This document shows positions 21,264 through 31,451 of a DNA stretch of 64,000 bases, in pieces; within the stretch, counting starts at the first letter, position 1, and each line of letters begins with the position of its first letter. The notes under the pieces are model-generated. The model had not been told where the DNA came from. It made no database searches and saw only the letters and a program-made list of their open reading frames with translations. The stretch spans positions 12,285,001 through 12,349,000 of the forward strand of contig NC_088331.1 in NCBI RefSeq assembly GCF_036884655.1. Reading direction: 5' to 3'. Made by a program: the position numbers and the translations under genes. The DNA is from Musa acuminata AAA Group. Taxonomy: Eukaryota; Streptophyta; Magnoliopsida; Zingiberales; Musaceae.

Positions 21264-21905
21264 CTACTTCCCGGAGTCTATACTCATAATAGCCTCCTCG
21301 TAGGTCTGAGGATCAATATCCTCTACATCCTCTGCTCTAATATGTCCCACATATCTCTCAGGAGGATGGGATACTCTATCAGACCTGCGTAAAGTTGATA
21401 CTTGTGTATTAGGTACATGAACAGACTCGGGCTGTAGAGTGGTGCTTGAGCTTGGTTCTCCAACCTCGCTCAATTCTATCATTCTCCCACTGTCTCCGTC
21501 AAGAATGTGTTCCTTCTCAAGGAACACTGCTCTCTTAGCTACAAAGACCTTTTGGTCCTCGAGATGATAGAAATAATACCCACAAGTTTCCTCGGGGTAT
21601 CCCACAAATTTGCATCGCTCTGTCCTTGATTCTAACTTATCGGGGTTGTGTCTTCTAACATGGGCAGGGCAGCCCCAAATCTTAACAACCTTAAGATCAT
21701 GCTTCTTCCCTTTCCATATCTCATATGGTGTAGACACTACCGACTTAGTTGGAACTCTGTTCAGAAGGTAAGCCGCGGTTTCTAGGGCATATCCCCAGAA
21801 TGAGATGGGTAGGTCAGCGAAACTCATCATGGACCGTACCATATCTAATAATGTACGATTTCTCCTTTCAGAGACACCATTGAGCTGAGGTGTATAAGGA
21901 GGTGT
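21264..21905 (-). CDS. copia integrase C-terminal half (element B)
   Basis: Open from the TAG at about 21903-21905 to the TAG at 21261-21263. It starts in TPPYTPQLNGVSERRNRT, carrying the catalytic Glu of integrase, then SFWGYALETAAYLLNRVPTK and WGCPAHVRRHNPDK, and ends with the linker to RT (RRSDRVSHPPERYVGH). The first ATG at 21842 is internal. In C the stop codon position is TGG, so a single G to A change split this protein. Confidence 0.88.
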   Translation of the reverse strand, partial: TPPYTPQLNGVSERRNRTLLDMVRSMMSFADLPISFWGYALETAAYLLNRVPTKSVVSTPYEIWKGKKHDLKVVKIWGCPAHVRRHNPDKLESRTERCKFVGYPEETCGYYFYHLEDQKVFVAKRAVFLEKEHILDGDSGRMIELSEVGEPSSSTTLQPESVHVPNTQVSTLRRSDRVSHPPERYVGHIRAEDVEDIDPQTYEEAIMSIDSGK

Positions 21906-23630
21906 CTATTGGGATAATATCCTATGGTCCTTGAGGAACTGAGTAAACTCTGTACTTAAGTATTCACCTCCTCGATCTGATCGAAGAGTTTTGATACTCT
22001 TTCCAGTCTGGTTCTCCACCTCATTCTTATACTCTCTGAATTTCTCAAAGGCCTCGGACTTGTACTTCATTAAGTACACATATCCATATCTTGAGAAATC
22101 ATCAATAAATGTAATGAAGTAGGAGTAACCTCCAATGGCATGAGTTGACATGGGTCCACATACATCACTATGTATAAGTTCCAACAACTCATTGGCTCTC
22201 TCTCCAGTTCTACTAAATGGAGATTTGGTCAGTTTTCCACGAATGCAAGGCTCACAAGTTGCATAAGACACATAGTCGAATGGATCTAGATATCCATCAT
22301 TTAGCAACTTTTGAATCCTTCTTTCATGGATGTGACCTAGCCTACAATGCCACAGGTATGCACTGTTCAACTCATCTCGTTTCCTTTTGGACACATTTAC
22401 ATTCATGATATGTGGAGTGGTGTCTAACATAAATAAACCATTATGCAATGTTCCTTTCGTGATGATCTTATCATCTAATAATATCGAACAACCATTGTTC
22501 TCAAAAATAAATTTATATCCACTAACTATTAAACATGAAATGGAGATAATGTTTTTGATAATAGAAGGAACAAAATAACATGCATCTAATGCAATAAAAG
22601 CTCCACTAGGCAGATGTAGGGCGACCTCGCCAACAGCTAATACAGCAACTTTTGCTCCATTACCCATCTTGAGGTCCATCTCGCCTCTCTCTAGTCTCCT
22701 AGGCCTTGCCAGAACCTGCAACGAATTGCATATATGATAAGCACTACCGGTATCCGATACCCATGTGTTATCATAAGAGTCTGACAAATGGAGACTGATC
22801 ATGAATGTACCTGAAGCTTCATCAAGCTTTTGTTTCGCCCTTTCTGCAAGGTGCTCTTTGCAGTTTCTCTTCCAATGACCATCTTTACCACAGTGGAAGC
22901 ACTGGCCTTGGTCCTTTGCTGGGTCTTTCTTAGCAACCTTTGCTTTACCTTGTTTGCCCTTGCCCTTTCCCTTCTTAAGGGACCTTTCTGCTTTCCTTTT
23001 TTTTCTGGTCTCACCAGTATAGAGAACTGGCTTCTCTTTCTTAATAGTACTCTCTGCCTCCCTCAACATATTGAGGAGCTCTGGGAGAGTCACCTCAAGC
23101 TTGTTCATATTAAAATTCATTATGAACTGTGAAAAGGAATATGGTAGGGACTGAAGCACAATGTCCACACACAAGTTATCCTCTAGGACCATTCCTAGAC
23201 CTGTGAGTTTCTCTATCCACTCAATCATCTTTAGGACATGGTTCTGAACCGGTGTCCCCTCAGTCATCCTAGCACGGAAAAGGCTCTTGGATATCTCATA
23301 TCGTTGAGTCCTTCCCTGTTCCTCAAACAATTTGCGGACATGTAGGAGAATGGATCTGGCATCCATCATTTCATGTTGTCTCTGTAACTCTAGAGTCATA
23401 GAGCCCAACATATAGCACTGAGCAAGAGTGGAGTCATCAATGTACTTCACGTAGCGAGCGATCTCATCCTCGCTTGCCCCTTCTTCGGGCGTAGGCATCA
23501 CTATATCAAGGACGTACACGATTTTCTCCGCTGTGAGAATAATTCTCAAGTTACGGAGCCAATCCGTATAATTTGGACCAGTGAGGCGGTTGACATCAAG
23601 TATGCCACGTAAGGGATTTGAAAGCGACAT
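21906..23630 (-). CDS. copia gag, CCHC, protease and integrase core (element B)
   Basis: 574 codons from a convincing ATG at 23630 ([16 protein letters not shown]). Gag runs roughly residues 1-200 (UBN2-like, with [17 protein letters not shown] and [17 protein letters not shown]). A basic stretch and CCHC knuckle [14 protein letters not shown] follow at about 245-260, then protease [11 protein letters not shown] at about 290. The pre-integrase region is [15 protein letters not shown]. The integrase core shows [10 protein letters not shown] and [10 protein letters not shown], both catalytic Asp kept. The frame ends at a TAG after HRILSQ. All visible catalytic residues are intact. Confidence 0.92.
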   Translation of the reverse strand: MSLSNPLRGILDVNRLTGPNYTDWLRNLRIILTAEKIVYVLDIVMPTPEEGASEDEIARYVKYIDDSTLAQCYMLGSMTLELQRQHEMMDARSILLHVRKLFEEQGRTQRYEISKSLFRARMTEGTPVQNHVLKMIEWIEKLTGLGMVLEDNLCVDIVLQSLPYSFSQFIMNFNMNKLEVTLPELLNMLREAESTIKKEKPVLYTGETRKKRKAERSLKKGKGKGKQGKAKVAKKDPAKDQGQCFHCGKDGHWKRNCKEHLAERAKQKLDEASGTFMISLHLSDSYDNTWVSDTGSAYHICNSLQVLARPRRLERGEMDLKMGNGAKVAVLAVGEVALHLPSGAFIALDACYFVPSIIKNIISISCLIVSGYKFIFENNGCSILLDDKIITKGTLHNGLFMLDTTPHIMNVNVSKRKRDELNSAYLWHCRLGHIHERRIQKLLNDGYLDPFDYVSYATCEPCIRGKLTKSPFSRTGERANELLELIHSDVCGPMSTHAIGGYSYFITFIDDFSRYGYVYLMKYKSEAFEKFREYKNEVENQTGKSIKTLRSDRGGEYLSTEFTQFLKDHRILSQ

Positions 23631-23815
23631 TTTCTGAAAATAAAGATGTAGCAGAAATGAATAACATGCAGATTTTGCAAGAAATAAACTATCAAGATAT
23701 GGACTTCTATCTTAATATGCTCCCACTATTTTACTAACGAGTCACGCGACACCCTCAGCACGTGAAACGGAAGTCTCCGGCAGACTTCTAGTGGGGATCA
23801 GGATCCAATCAGCGT

Positions 23816-24128
23816 CTTAGTGTAACCTCGAGGGACTTGACCAATCACACTAAGCCTAAAAGGTAGGCAACTCTTGCCGATCACAACTCCTTGTGATTCC
23901 CGTCCTGTTCGGCCTCCGAATCACCATGGCCTCGAGGGACTCGACCAACCATGATGCTCGGTTAAGTCAACACCTTCGTTACAAGATGAGTCTGATTTGA
24001 TGATATACCCTCGAGGGACTCGACCAAGCATACCATGCCCTCAGGTCACCGGTGACATCTCTATGTCGTAAGCAAGATAGCGAATCGCGATATAGGTGAG
24101 TCTCGAGGGACTCGACCAACTCAACCTA
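23816..24128 (-). other. array of four stem-loops with TTGGTCGAGTCCCTCGAG apex (B leader)
   Basis: Four copies of the 18-nt motif (plus view CTCGAGGGACTCGACCAA) lie at 23816-23854, 23922-23956, 24000-24036 and 24093-24128. Each sits between complementary arms of 8-10 bases whose sequences differ from copy to copy. The motif can itself fold (TCGAG, UCC, CUCGA). The palindrome GTCACCGGTGAC (24045-24056) lies between the third and fourth in plus order. They sit 190-500 nt upstream of the gag ATG. The same four are in C. Confidence 0.75.
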
Positions 24129-24139
24129 CACTAGGAATC

Positions 24140-25419
24140 GGTTCCTACTCATAACGATGGAAGGCCACGTGGGTCAATCTAATTGCCTCACGTTTACCGA
24201 CTTAATATTATCGAGAGATGTTTCTATAATTTGGTCTCCTAATATGACATGTCACACATATACATATTTAATATATATCTACATCGCATGCAAATATATA
24301 TATACATATCTAGTATGTGTATAAGCAATCACATCAGATGATCATGGACCACAACCTAATATGATTAGGCCCGAGCCAGTAGGCCTAATCACTCACATCA
24401 AGATCTATGTGTGCAACGATGCATCTCCATGCCCTGTGATCGTCCATCTCGTCCTCGTCGGTTCCGTCGACATCTTGATGGATCTCCATGCATCACAATC
24501 GTCCGTCTCGTGGGTCCCGCTATCGCATCCACGCTCCCGCTGCGCCTCCTCATGTGATTACAACTTAATCATAGGCACGCAGGCCCGACAATAAACGAGA
24601 AATATAATGGAGGTTCGCAAACCTCAATAATAATAATCACAAGTACACACATCACACGGTCCATGATCATCCGTCCACACATCATACATCACATGTATAA
24701 ATAATCATCATCATGTATGACTACTAGATAATAATAAAAATAATAATCAACTAAACCTTTTAATTAATTAATATTTTTTTGAAATCAGGGACATGTAGGG
24801 AATTTCTCAATTCCTAAGGGTATTTTCATAATTTGGACAAAAGACAGAAACTGGAATTTCTCAAATTCCGAGGGGCAAAACTATCTTTTGCCCAGAAAAC
24901 CCTAAAACCCTTTCCCCTTTTCGCTGTTGCCGCCGCTGCCACCCTGCCGGTGGCGGCCTGTGCGGCGTGGCGAGGGCACTGCCCTCGCCTGCAGGCGGCA
25001 CACCCGCTGGCGGCGATGCCGCTGCGGGTGGGTGCCCCCTTCAGGCGTCGCTGCCTCCGCAGACGGTGCTGTACCGCCGGGCGACCGCCCCTGTGGGGGG
25101 GTTTCGCCCGCGGGAGCAGCGGCGGCAGGCGCCGCTGCCCTGCGGCGCCTCTGCCCGTGGGCTGCCAGCCCCGCCAGCAGCAACCCCGCTGCAAGCAGAC
25201 CGCCGGCCGGCTGCTGCAGGCACAACGCTTGCGCATGCGCCGGCGCTGTGCTGCCTGGCTGCGGCTGCCGCTGCAGGTGGCTGCAGGCATGCAGATCGAG
25301 GGCAGCAACTGTTGCTGCCCTTCCTCGCTTTTGCGTCAACGATTTTGACGTCAATATTCTTCCTAAACACAACACACGCAGTTCAAAACCAATCATTCGC
25401 ACGAACAATCTGATACCAC
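24140..25419 (-). other. leader of B: AT-rich part, GC-rich part and primer site
   Basis: 24140-24880 is AT-rich leader. 24890-25330 is strongly GC-rich with open frames on both strands that show no domain, and I do not call a gene. Next to the LTR, TGGTATCAG (minus, 25410-25418) is the primer site. Relative to C, the sequence after it lacks about six bases (GCCAGG), so the match to initiator tRNA-Met is shortened. Confidence 0.75.
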
Positions 25420-26913
25420 TGTTGGGAAATCATGGGGGGCGACATCATATGCGCAGCGGAAGAACAAGAAAACAAATATCCCCGATTCCCAAAAAGATGT
25501 TCGTCGTCGTGCAAAGATTGGTGCGCAAAAAATCCGCAAAACACAAAACTGCGTATAGAGATTGTGTTACCTAGGGAGATCGTATATCCCTGTTTCCTTG
25601 CAGATCCTTAGGAGAGGGTGAAGGAGGTCAAGCGTCCTCCTCTCTAGCGGTGATCCACACAGCAGGGTTGCGACGACGCTCCTCAAAACTCCAGGCCTAC
25701 TCTAAGGTGGAGAGGGAGAGGAGAATAGGAAGGGCAAGCAAAGACTCTAGCCTATGAGGCTGTGAATCCCTCCTATTTATAGAGATCCCGTGTCAAACCC
25801 TAATGGGTCCTTCCCTAGTGGGTATTGGATCTGCATCCAATAAGACAAGGGCTCCGTCGGCTATCTCATATCCGAACCTCTACTCATCGCAATGCCTACC
25901 ATATGTGTGTGACCCTCTAGGCCCAATATCGAGCTGGTCGTGATTCATACCTGTTAGAACTCCTTCTAACTTAGTGAATTATTATCTCTATAATAATTCA
26001 CTCGACTCATCGACTGCGGACGTACTAGGCCACTACGCCATAGTCCCCAGACGATACAGGGGAATCCAATCCATTGGACTTGTCTGTCCTCAATTACCAT
26101 GTACCTATAGTCCCTCATCCATCTAATATCCCAGAGACCGTATATCGAGCATGGTGCTGTCAGACCCATACGGTTTCTACTCAAGTCTTGCTCTAATCGG
26201 ATTCTCCCGGAGAACTCTTTATCTCTCAACCCGAATGACCCTGGCCGGGGATTTGTCTGAGCAAGAACACATGGGATATTCCTCTCATGATGCCGAGAGT
26301 GGATGATCCTCTGTCGACACTCAATAGCCCTCGTAAGGTCGACTACCACTCCCAATGACCAGTTGTACTAGATCTGGGACAACCAAACCTATAAGTCTGG
26401 TATCAAAGAGTGGAGCACTCATACAGGACATCCTTGGTGTCTCAAGTCTAAGGACCAGATACACCACTAGGACTACGGAATCGCTGTCTGACAATAAGGC
26501 ATCATCAACCATCCAGCATTCCGTAAGCGGATCAATCAGTGAACTCATTCTCCAATGAGCACCTGTACTGTATCCCTAGTGTCCCTACACGAGCAGCTAT
26601 GAGACCAGCTGCATCCATCATATGGACGGGTATACAGCACACCAGTCTATCCGGTTATCACGATGTCCCTCTCGAGTAACCTATGACCGGGATTATTTAG
26701 GATATGTGTTTAAAGGTGAATCGATCTCATTATCGTGATCTCATCACGATCCGATTCCCATTGCACAAATCCAAGGAAATCACAATATATATATGCACAT
26801 ATGCAATAGTTATAAAGTGATATACGTCAAAATATAATAAGAAAAAAGATTTTGTATCAAGTCACATGTACCATCACTCACGTGTTGTGCTTGCTGGGCA
26901 CCTATGACTAGCA
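25420..26913 (-). repeat. 5' LTR of B
   Basis: Same ends and length as 18237-19730. TATA on minus at 25774-25781. Followed by the CCGGC target duplication. Confidence 0.92.
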
Positions 26914-27573
26914 CCGGCAAGCTCCTAGATTTCATGATTTGATCTTGACGAGTTCCAACGAGCTTCTTCGGCAAGCTCCGATCTTTCTCGGTGAGCTCCG
27001 CGAACTTCCAACAAACCTTCCGGCGAGCTTCCGAAAAACCCTTCGGCAAGCTCCCTACTCATTCTCGGCTAGTTCCGGCAGCATTCCCGACGAACCTTCG
27101 GACTTCCGTCGAACTCTCGAACTCGCCACGAATCCTTCACGCTTGACTCCGACACTTTGTTTCTCTTTATGTCTTCATCGTTATCGTAGTTAATCCTGCA
27201 CACACAAGCTAAAACTCTACTCCGATCTAGACAATTATTACAATGCAAATTGGCATTTTGTTGCTCAGCACGTCATTGGTTGGCACTTCGTCCGATTCTT
27301 CAGCGCATCGTCCTCTCTTGCGGTTTATTGCCCAATCGGCAGTTGACCTCCGCAACCCTGATATCCTTGGAGCAATTTTGCTCTCCTTGGCCCGATGCCC
27401 GACGTCCGAAGCCTTCTGCCGTCCAATATCCTAACGTTATCTCCTTCGGCGCTACGTCAATTCCTCCTGCGTCAACTGTCTAATCCTGATCGAGTAAACC
27501 TGTATCACTCAAAATGCTTTTAAACATCTAAACACAATCAATTAGTTTCATCATCAAAATCTGAGATTCAACG
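26914..27573 (-). repeat. 5' LTR of E, right part
   Basis: Continues the LTR of E after B: CCGGCAAGCTCCTAG here matches 12955-12970 of the other LTR. It ends GAGATTCAACG (27573), where the terminal CA has become CG. The first five bases are the B target duplication. Confidence 0.88.
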
Positions 27574-28125
27574 GTCATTGCTTAGTTGTTTGATTTGTAA
27601 GCCTAAGAAGATTGTTAATTCTCCCACTAAACTCATTTCAAATTCAAGACTCATAGTTTTAGCAAAAGATTCTCAAAGAGATTCATTCGTAGAACCAAAG
27701 ATAATATCATCAACATAAATCTGAACAATGAGAAAATTATTTTCAAAATTCTTGATGAACAATGTAGTATCAACCTTGCCTTTTATGAAATTATTTTCAA
27801 TAAGAAAATAACTAAGTCTCTCATACCAAGCCCTCGGAGCTTGTTTTAAACCATAGAGAGCTTTATATAATCTAAATACATGATTAGGGAGGCTATTATT
27901 TTCAAATCTAGAAGGTTGTTCAACATAGACTTCTTCGGAAATAAAGCCATTGAGAAAAGCGCTTTTAACATCCATTTGAAACAACTTAAAATTATTACTA
28001 CTAGCGTAGGCAAGGAGCATCCTTATGGCTTCTAATCGAGCCACAGGAGCGAAGGTTTCTTCATAATCGATACCTTCTTCTTGGTTGAAACCTTTAGCCA
28101 CTAATCTAGCCTTGTTTCTAACCAC
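27574..28125 (-). CDS. copia reverse transcriptase core (element F, proximal piece)
   Basis: RT of element F. Motifs: [60 protein letters not shown] and the catalytic YVDD in [20 protein letters not shown] at about 27670-27672 follows, after which the same frame continues ([13 protein letters not shown] to FLGLQIKQ) up to the E insertion at 27574. The rest of RT and RNase H are at 11221-12032. Upstream the frame is cut by a stop replacing Trp in the KWVF motif near 28156-28158. Confidence 0.88.
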
Positions 28126-28158
28126 GATACCATATTCAACTTGCTTGTTTCTAAAAAC

Positions 28159-28662
28159 TCATTTAGTACCAATAACTAAATGGTTATTTGGCCTAGGAAC
28201 AAGCTTCCACACCTCATTTCTCTCAAATTGATTTAATTTATCTTGCATTGCGATAATCCATGAATCATCTTTCATGGCTTCGTCAACACATTTGGATTCA
28301 ATTTGGGAGAGAAAAGCGATGTTGGAACAAAAATTTTTAAGAGAAGAACGTGTTTGAACCCCCTTTGATGTGTCTCCTAAGATTAGCTCCTTAGGATGAG
28401 CATGTACATACTTCCAATCCTTGGATAAGGATGTTTCAGAAGTGGATGCATCCAAGTTGCTAGTTGGAGACGGGGTTTCATTTAAATTCAAGGAATCAAA
28501 ATTAACATCATCATCAAAATCGTTTTTCCTAATTTCGGAAATCTCATTGAAAACAACATGAATGGATTCTTCAATAATTAAAGTTTTTTTTATTGAAGAT
28601 ACGAAAAGCTTTAGAAGCCGAAGAATAACCAAGAAAGATTCCTTCATCAGATTTAACATCAA
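28159..28662 (-). CDS. copia integrase-to-RT linker and RT N-terminus (element F)
   Basis: Acidic linker typical of copia pol (ESIHVVFNEISEIRKND, then LNLNETPSPTSNLDAST), followed by the RT start QDKLNQFERNEVWKLVPRP. The stop at 28158 falls in the KWVFRNK motif. It overlaps the integrase ORF in another register at 28571-28662, so a frameshift lies near 28575-28590, in a run of T. Confidence 0.8.
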   Translation of the reverse strand: MMLNLMKESFLVILRLLKLFVSSIKKTLIIEESIHVVFNEISEIRKNDFDDDVNFDSLNLNETPSPTSNLDASTSETSLSKDWKYVHAHPKELILGDTSKGVQTRSSLKNFCSNIAFLSQIESKCVDEAMKDDSWIIAMQDKLNQFERNEVWKLVPRPNNHLVIGTK

Positions 28663-29449
28663 ATTTTCCTAAGTTGTCTTTTTTATTTAAGATAAAACAC
28701 TTACACCCAAAGACTTTAAAATATGAAACATTGGGTTTTTTGTTGTTCCATAACTCATAGGGAGTTTTGGTGAGTAAGGGTCTTACTAGAACTCTATTCA
28801 AAATATAGCATGCAGTGTTTACGGCTTCGGCCCAAAAATATTTGGGTAGGCTATGTTCATTCAACATGGTTCTTGTCATTTCTTGTAAATTTTGATTTTT
28901 TCTTTCTACTACTCCATTTTGTTGAGGATTTTTAGGAGTAGAGAAATTATGGTTGTATCCATTGAGTTCACAATATTCTTGAAAATCATGGTTTTGAAAT
29001 TCACCACCGTGATCACTTCTAATTGATGAAATCATAGAACCCTTCTCATTTTGAATAAGTTTACAAAACTTAGTAAAATATCTAAAGCATTCATTTTTCT
29101 GTTTTAAGAAGTAAGTCCATGTGTATATGCTATAGTCATCCACAATGACAAAGGCGTATTTGCTACCTCCTAGGCTTGATGTAGAGATTGGTCCGAACAA
29201 GTCCATATGGATCAATAGTAAGGGCCTAGAGGTGCTTATTTGATTCTTAGATTTGAAACTACTCTTAATTTGTTTACCTAATTGGCAAGCATCACATACA
29301 TTATCTTTGATGAACTTGATATGAGGAATTCCTCTTACAAGTTCTTTAGATGATATTTGAGTGATTTGTTTCATGCTAGCATGACCTAATCTTCTATGCC
29401 ATAGCCAAGCATCCTCATTCAAAACCGAAAAACACATTTCATTACACAA
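28571..29449 (-). CDS. copia GAG-pre-integrase and integrase (element F)
   Basis: 292 codons. Zinc region WLWHRRLGHASMKQI and CDACQLGKQIKSSF, then the integrase core with the three acidic positions kept: LIHMDLFGPIS, IRSDHGGEFQN and NGVVERKNQNLQEM. YFWAEAVNTACYILNR and FKVFGCKCFILNKKDNLGKF follow. The first ATG is internal, because the frame upstream is the degraded protease region. The core residues look active but the polyprotein around it is broken. Confidence 0.9.
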   Translation of the reverse strand: MCNEMCFSVLNEDAWLWHRRLGHASMKQITQISSKELVRGIPHIKFIKDNVCDACQLGKQIKSSFKSKNQISTSRPLLLIHMDLFGPISTSSLGGSKYAFVIVDDYSIYTWTYFLKQKNECFRYFTKFCKLIQNEKGSMISSIRSDHGGEFQNHDFQEYCELNGYNHNFSTPKNPQQNGVVERKNQNLQEMTRTMLNEHSLPKYFWAEAVNTACYILNRVLVRPLLTKTPYELWNNKKPNVSYFKVFGCKCFILNKKDNLGKFDVKSDEGIFLGYSSASKAFRIFNKKNFNY

Positions 29450-30717
29450 ATCATTGATGTCAATAGTGTATACGTTATTTTATTTTAATGCAAACATAGA
29501 CGTGTTTTTGTGTGGTTTTTCAATGATGCAAGCATTAGATTCGAATCTGACAATATATCCTTTATCACATAATTGACTAATGCTCAAGAGGTTATGTTTT
29601 AAACCATCAACTAATAAAACATCTTCAATAAAGAAGTTGGATTTGTTACCTATGGTTCCTTTGCCAATGATTTCACCCTTGTTGTTGTCTCCGAAGGTGA
29701 CATAGCCTTCGTCTATGCTAGTGAGCTTAGAGAACTGAGATGGATCTCCGATCTATGCCTTGAGCATCCACTATCAAGGTACCATCTCTTGCTCCTAGCT
29801 TGCGATGGTATAGGTTTCTACAAGAAAGGATGATCTTTAGGTACCCATTTGCTTTTGGGTGCCTCAAAAATAGATCTACATTGTTTATCATGTTGCATAG
29901 AATTTATCATGGTTCCTTTAGGAACCCAAATTAATTTGTTCGGACTAATTTTCTTGAATGGACAATAATGTGTTTTGTGTCCAAGTTTACAACAAAAGTT
30001 GCATTTGCTTTGGTGTCGAACATGTAAGATGGGGCCTTTTATGAAGGTGGTTGGATTTTGGTGAGGACTTCTCACAAATCCGATTCCACTTCTTTTGGGA
30101 ACGTGACCCTTGTTTGCAAGGATCATGTTCAAAGACTTGCTACCAACCTCGAATTTCTTCAAGGTGTCTTTAAGTAGCAAGTTTTCCTTTTGGAGAGTTT
30201 CTAGATCATGGCATTTTATGCATTAACCTAAACTATCATGATATTCAGTTTTTAACTTATCAAAATTACAGGTAAGACTATCATGCTCCTTTTTTAGCAA
30301 TTTGTATTTTCTACTAATAATCTTGCATTCATCAAATAAGTCATGGAAGGCATTTAATAATTCATCAAATGATAAATCTGCATCTATTAAATTCGTTACC
30401 GCCTCTCCAATGGCCATTAAGGCGTAATGAGCAACTTGCTCGGTGTTGGACTCCTCTTCTTCGGACGTGCTCGAGTCATCCCACGTTGCTTTGAGCGCCT
30501 TCTTCTTTGATGTTCTCTTTTTGACTTGGGGACAATCACTTTTGTAGTATCCCGGCTTTTTGCACTCGTAGCAAATAACTTAGTCCTTCTTGGGTTCAAG
30601 TTTATTTTTTGTGTCATTCTTAAACTTGTTTCTTTTAATGAATTTTTTGAATTTTCTTGTTAGAAGTGCCAAGTCATCTTCACAGTCCTCATCACTTGAG
30701 TTTTCTCTCAAGTGGTC
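29450..30717 (-). pseudogene. copia gag C-terminus, zinc knuckles and protease, degraded (element F)
   Basis: Pieces of one frame, or of frames separated by stops. The first knuckle reads CYECKKPGYYKSDC, with Tyr where the zinc-binding His should be (about 30550-30590). A coiled-coil segment (ECKIISRKYKLLKKEHDSL, 30223-30417) follows, then a frame at 29818-30180 with a second knuckle-like CNFCCKLGHKTHYC, and protease WYLDSGCSRH near 29770. The protease body to 29450 is out of frame and carries several stops. Confidence 0.75.
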
Positions 30718-31401
30718 TTATGAAGTTCTAAGTGTCATATCCTTCCTGTTCTTTGGAAGGATGTCTTCTTGCTCTTCATGAGCTTTGCAAGTCATCTCGT
30801 AGGTCATTAATGACCCGATTAGTTCTTCAAGAGGGAAGTTGTTTAGATCTTTCACCTCTTGAATAGCAATGACTTTAGGATCCCAACTCTTAGGAAGGGA
30901 TCTTAGAATCTTATTTACGAGCTCAAAATCCGAAAAACTTTTTCCGAGTCCTTTTAGACCATTGACGACATTCGTGAAACGGGTAAACATGTTGCCAATA
31001 GTCTCACTCGGTTTCATTCGAAAAAGTTTGAAAGAATGTATCAAAAGATTGATTTTTGACTCTTTCACTCTACTTGTGCCTTCGTGAGTCACTTCGAGTG
31101 TGTGCCAAATATCAAATGTGGTTTCACAAACCGAAACACGGTTGAACTCATTTTTATTAAGTGCACAAAATAAGGCATTCATAGCCTTTGCATTAAGAGC
31201 GAAAGCCTTCTTCTCCAATTCATTCCAATCGATCATTGGAAGAGAAGACTTCGAAAATCCATTTTCGACAAGATTCCAAAGTTCAAAATCCATAGAAATA
31301 AGAAAGATCCTCATTCGGGTCTTCCAATAGGTGTAATCCGTCTCATTGAACATAGGTAGACGTGTAATAGAATGACCCTCTTAGTTTCCGGCATATGCCA
31401 T
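30718..31401 (-). pseudogene. copia gag N-terminal UBN2 domain (element F)
   Basis: An ATG at 31401 starts MAYAGN and meets a TAA at 31381-31383 (the Gln of the family's QEGHS motif). The frame then runs open to 30718: NETDYTYWKTRMRIFLISMD, FDIWHTLEVTHEGTSRVKES, GNMFTRFTNVVNGLKGLG and PLEELIGSLMTYEM. It is homologous to the gags of E and D. It ends at a TAA after LRTS, beyond which the same frame continues into the acidic linker. Confidence 0.85.
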
Positions 31402-31451
31402 CTCTCTTGGGTTTTAATCCGTTTGAGAGTTAACCCCGCTTTGATACCAAT

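Larger units (their letters stand above)
18237..26913 (-). mobile_element. Ty1/copia element B, full length, two stops and one frameshift
   Basis: LTRs 18237-19730 and 25420-26913 (both 1,494 bp, about 3 percent different by eye) with perfect target duplication CCGGC at 18232-18236 and 26914-26918. Internal order on minus: long GC-rich leader, stem-loop array, gag, CCHC, protease, integrase, RT, RNase H, polypurine tract. It is the best preserved pol-bearing element in the window. C (plus strand) is a second, more decayed copy of the same family. Confidence 0.93.
12033..27573 (-). mobile_element. non-autonomous Ty1/copia element E (gag only), interrupted by B
   Basis: LTRs 12033-13611 and 17303-18236 plus 26919-27573. 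The target duplication is GTAAT (12028-12032) against GTCAT (27574-27578), one mismatch. The last base of the right LTR is mutated (CAACG for CAACA). The internal part is only gag (16308-17252) and a 2.7 kb AT-rich spacer, with no protease, integrase or RT. It is inserted in the RT of F, whose reading frame continues on the far side once E is set aside. Confidence 0.88.

Noticed and set aside
24826..25574. Overlapping long frames on both strands in the GC-rich leader of B (and 43607-44426 in C)
   Set aside because: Up to five overlapping frames in the same 500 bases, proline-, arginine- and alanine-rich, no domain, and not kept between B and C.
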